DNA of 40,430 nt from Thermoflavimicrobium dichotomicum (GTDB taxonomy: Bacteria; Bacillota; Bacilli; Thermoactinomycetales; Thermoactinomycetaceae), in NCBI RefSeq assembly GCF_900114055.1, contig NZ_FORR01000026.1, forward strand, positions 1 to 40,430. Reading direction: 5' to 3'. Below the pieces are notes generated by a model that saw nothing but the letters and a program-made list of their open reading frames with translations, had not been told where the DNA came from and did no database searches. Positions 39,178-40,430 of this stretch are shown in pieces (position 1 is the stretch's first letter; the number at the start of each line of letters is the position of its first letter). The position numbers were made by a program, and so were the translations under genes.

Positions 39178-39279
39178 AAACCCGGTTTTCCTTTTCCAGT
39201 TGAACGACTTCTTGCTCATTTTTATAGATATGGAGTGAAACGGAAAAGGAAAACCGGCATATAACGAAACTTTGTCAAC
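39172..39279 (-). repeat. MITE-like palindromic repeat, copy 4 (inverted)
   Basis: This 108-bp copy is in the opposite orientation to copies 1-3. Ends are GTTGACAAAC ... CTTTGTCAAC. It sits immediately after the duplicated FAD 3' end and before the acetyltransferase terminator, exactly where the left copy has the MITE-like remnant. Confidence 0.9.
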
Positions 39280-39306
39280 AAACTGACACTCCAATGGGGT
39301 GTTTTT

Positions 39307-39828
39307 TCATTTCTTATTACACTTTTGATATTCTTTCTTTAGCATGGACATGATCACCAGCGATTCAAACTGATCGCCATTTTTAAATGCCTCACGTAAA
39401 AGACCTTCTTCTACAAACCCTTCAGAGCGATAAAGAGTTCGAGCTCGAATATTATGCTCTTTCACATCCAACCACAAGCGGTGGGCATTCCATACTTCAA
39501 AACTCAGATATTTGACTGCTCGCAATGCTTCTCGTCCGTATCCCTTTCCCTTCTCTGTAATAACGATTCTCCGAAATTCAATACTTTGGTGCGGATTACT
39601 TAATCCAGCCAAAATGACAAAACCAACCCTGTTCGCTGTTATTTGGGATTCGATAATCAAATGTTTTATATCCGGATCATGAATGGCCTCGATATGTTTC
39701 TCTTGCTCCCATCGTTGAATGAATGGTGCATTTTCTGGATGATTTTCCGCCTCTAACAGAAAAGATACATCTAACTCATTTGTACACCGGAATTTAAGAT
39801 TTTTTGTTTGAAACAAAATCTCTTCCAT
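39307..39828 (-). CDS. GNAT-family N-acetyltransferase (RimJ/RimL/SpeG-like)
   Basis: The 173-aa GNAT enzyme transfers acetyl from acetyl-CoA to an amine. The core is visible: IEFRRIVITEKGKGYGREAL (motif A, with the CoA-binding Q/R-x-x-G-x-G/A as KGKGYG, about 95-100), RAVKYLSFEVWNAHRLWLDV and EHNIRARTLYRSEGFVEEGL, the last being typical of the RimJ/RimL and spermidine-type branch. The length is normal. The ATG at 39828 has only a weak AGAGGATGG-type site. The acceptor (polyamine, peptide or antibiotic) cannot be told. Confidence 0.87.
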   Translation of the reverse strand: MEEILFQTKNLKFRCTNELDVSFLLEAENHPENAPFIQRWEQEKHIEAIHDPDIKHLIIESQITANRVGFVILAGLSNPHQSIEFRRIVITEKGKGYGREALRAVKYLSFEVWNAHRLWLDVKEHNIRARTLYRSEGFVEEGLLREAFKNGDQFESLVIMSMLKKEYQKCNKK

Positions 39829-40012
39829 CCTCTGTCATTCCTTTCTTACCTAATGCCTAATCGATACTAATATTTGAATAAGAGAATCATTAATGCAACG
39901 ACCAGGATCGTCCTAGCGATTTTCTTAATAATAAAAAATTTCTCTTTCTAAATTCACTAGTTTTTTAAACTTAACCCAAAAATATTATATATCCCAATTG
40001 GTCCATTGAATA

Positions 40013-40050
40013 ACAAAAAAACTGCCATTCGTATAGAATGGCAGTTTTCC
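40013..40050 (-). terminator. Terminator of the tRNA operon
   Basis: Minus strand: AAAACTGCCATTC, TATAC loop, GAATGGCAGTTTT, then TTTGTT. It follows tRNA-Gly directly; 39829-40012 holds no recognised feature. Confidence 0.9.
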
Positions 40051-40055
40051 CTGTT

Positions 40056-40130
40056 TGGAGCGGAAGACGGGATTCGAACCCGCGACCCTCGCCTTGGCAA
40101 GGCGATGCTCTACCCCTGAGCCACTTCCGC
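40056..40130 (-). tRNA. tRNA-Gly (GCC)
   Basis: Minus strand: a 75-nt cloverleaf starting GCGGAAGTGGCTCAGGGGTA, anticodon GCC in the loop TTGCCAA, T-loop GGTTCGAAT, and encoded CCA. It is the last gene of a leftward tRNA cluster. Confidence 0.97.
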
Positions 40131-40141
40131 ATGTATTCAAT

Positions 40142-40218
40142 TGGCGGAGCTGACGGGATTCGAACCCGCGATCTCCTGCGTGACAGGCAGGCATGTTAGG
40201 CCTCTACACCACAGCTCC
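40142..40218 (-). tRNA. tRNA-Asp (GTC)
   Basis: Minus strand: starts GGAGCTGTGGTGTAGAGGCC, anticodon GTC in CTGTCAC, T-loop GGTTCGAAT, and encoded CCA. Confidence 0.97.
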
Positions 40219-40226
40219 ATATTCCA

Positions 40227-40302
40227 TGGTGGACGGTGACGGGATCGAACCGCCGACCCCCTGCTTGTAAGGCAGGTGCTCTCCCAGCTGAGCTAACCGT
40301 CC
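40227..40302 (-). tRNA. tRNA-Val (TAC)
   Basis: Minus strand: starts GGACGGTTAGCTCAGCTGGG, anticodon TAC in CTTACAA, T-loop GGTTCGATC, and encoded CCA. Confidence 0.97.
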
Positions 40303-40305
40303 AAA

Positions 40306-40381
40306 TGGTGACCCGTAGGGGATTCGAACCCCTGTATGCCAGCGTGAAAGGCTGGTGTGTTAACCGCTTCACCAACGGGCC
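40306..40381 (-). tRNA. tRNA-Glu (TTC)
   Basis: Minus strand: starts GGCCCGTTGGTGAAGCGGTT, anticodon TTC in CTTTCAC, T-loop GGTTCGAAT, and encoded CCA. Confidence 0.97.
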
Positions 40382-40387
40382 ATTCCC

Positions 40388-40430
40388 TGGAGCTCCCAAC
40401 CAGGCTCGAACTGGTGACCTCTTCCTTACC
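40388..40430 (-). tRNA. tRNA-Thr (GGT), 3' part
   Basis: Minus strand: the 3' half runs from the anticodon GGT at the window edge through AAGGAAG, the T-arm (ACCAG TTCGAGC CTGGT) and the acceptor TGGGAGC-T-CCA. The U discriminator and the arm sequence fit tRNA-Thr(GGT). The 5' half is outside the window. Confidence 0.85.

Noticed and set aside
39985-40399. Minus-strand reading frames crossing the tRNA cluster
   Set aside because: They are translations of tRNA genes (recurrent GSNPV/GFESR peptides from T-loops), not proteins.

Overview
The window looks like a chromosomal piece from a low-to-moderate GC Bacillota (class Bacilli). Evidence: the 5' end of a Bacillus-type 16S rRNA gene at the left edge, consensus sigma-A promoters, purine-rich ribosome binding sites (AGGAGG type), many TTG/GTG starts, textbook cre and GlnR/TnrA operators, and a dense tRNA cluster at the right edge. 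A Thermoactinomycetaceae-like host is possible from the 16S fragment, but I cannot confirm it by eye.

Layout. 1-242: start of an rRNA operon running leftward, with its promoter. 0.5-2.5 kb: an acyl-CoA thioesterase and small proteins. 2.8-6.0 kb: a gene graveyard. One intact XRE-regulator/nucleotidyltransferase pair sits among decayed pieces of an S1-domain protein, a serine resolvase, a DnaC-like helicase loader, a deoxynucleoside kinase, an IS607-type recombinase and a macro-domain protein. 6.1-9.1 kb: penicillin-acylase-family enzyme and a small protein. 9.1-12.4 kb: DMT exporter, AmtB ammonium channel with two GlnR/TnrA boxes, and a membrane protein with DnaJ-like CxxCxGxG motifs. 12.6-15.6 kb: divergent cellobiose/chitobiose-type PTS genes (IIB + N-acetylglucosamine-type kinase one way, IIC the other) with cre sites on both sides. 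15.8-19.7 kb: a 3-hydroxybutyrate locus (dehydrogenase, GntP-type permease, sigma-54 activator) with a visible -24/-12 promoter and palindromic activator sites. 20.0-21.7 kb: MerR regulator plus MFS efflux pump. 21.9-23.8 kb: an RNA-repair cassette, RNA ligase (frameshifted) plus HD-Pnk end-healing enzyme. 23.9-25.9 kb: MarR regulator, ArsA-like ATPase with HSP20-type tail, and a small helical protein, with two identical 18-bp operators. 26.4-27.9 kb: FAD-dependent dehydrogenase. 28.2-38.6 kb: a GC-richer L-rhamnose catabolic island (isomerase, kinase, bifunctional aldolase/dehydrogenase, DeoR regulator, GH78 rhamnosidase, MFS transporter). 39.3-40.4 kb: GNAT acetyltransferase and tRNAs Gly-Asp-Val-Glu-Thr (leftward).

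Two structural features stand out. First, the rhamnose island is bracketed by a ~190-bp imperfect duplication of the 3' end of the FAD gene (27785-27977 and 38986-39177). Second, a ~109-bp palindromic MITE-like repeat occurs four times (16.6, 21.8, 26.1 and 39.2 kb), with a possible fifth remnant at 27.97 kb exactly at the end of the duplicated segment. The island therefore probably arrived or rearranged by recombination at repeated sequence.

No CRISPR array, intact transposase or complete prophage is present. All family assignments are from motif recognition by eye; no database search was run.
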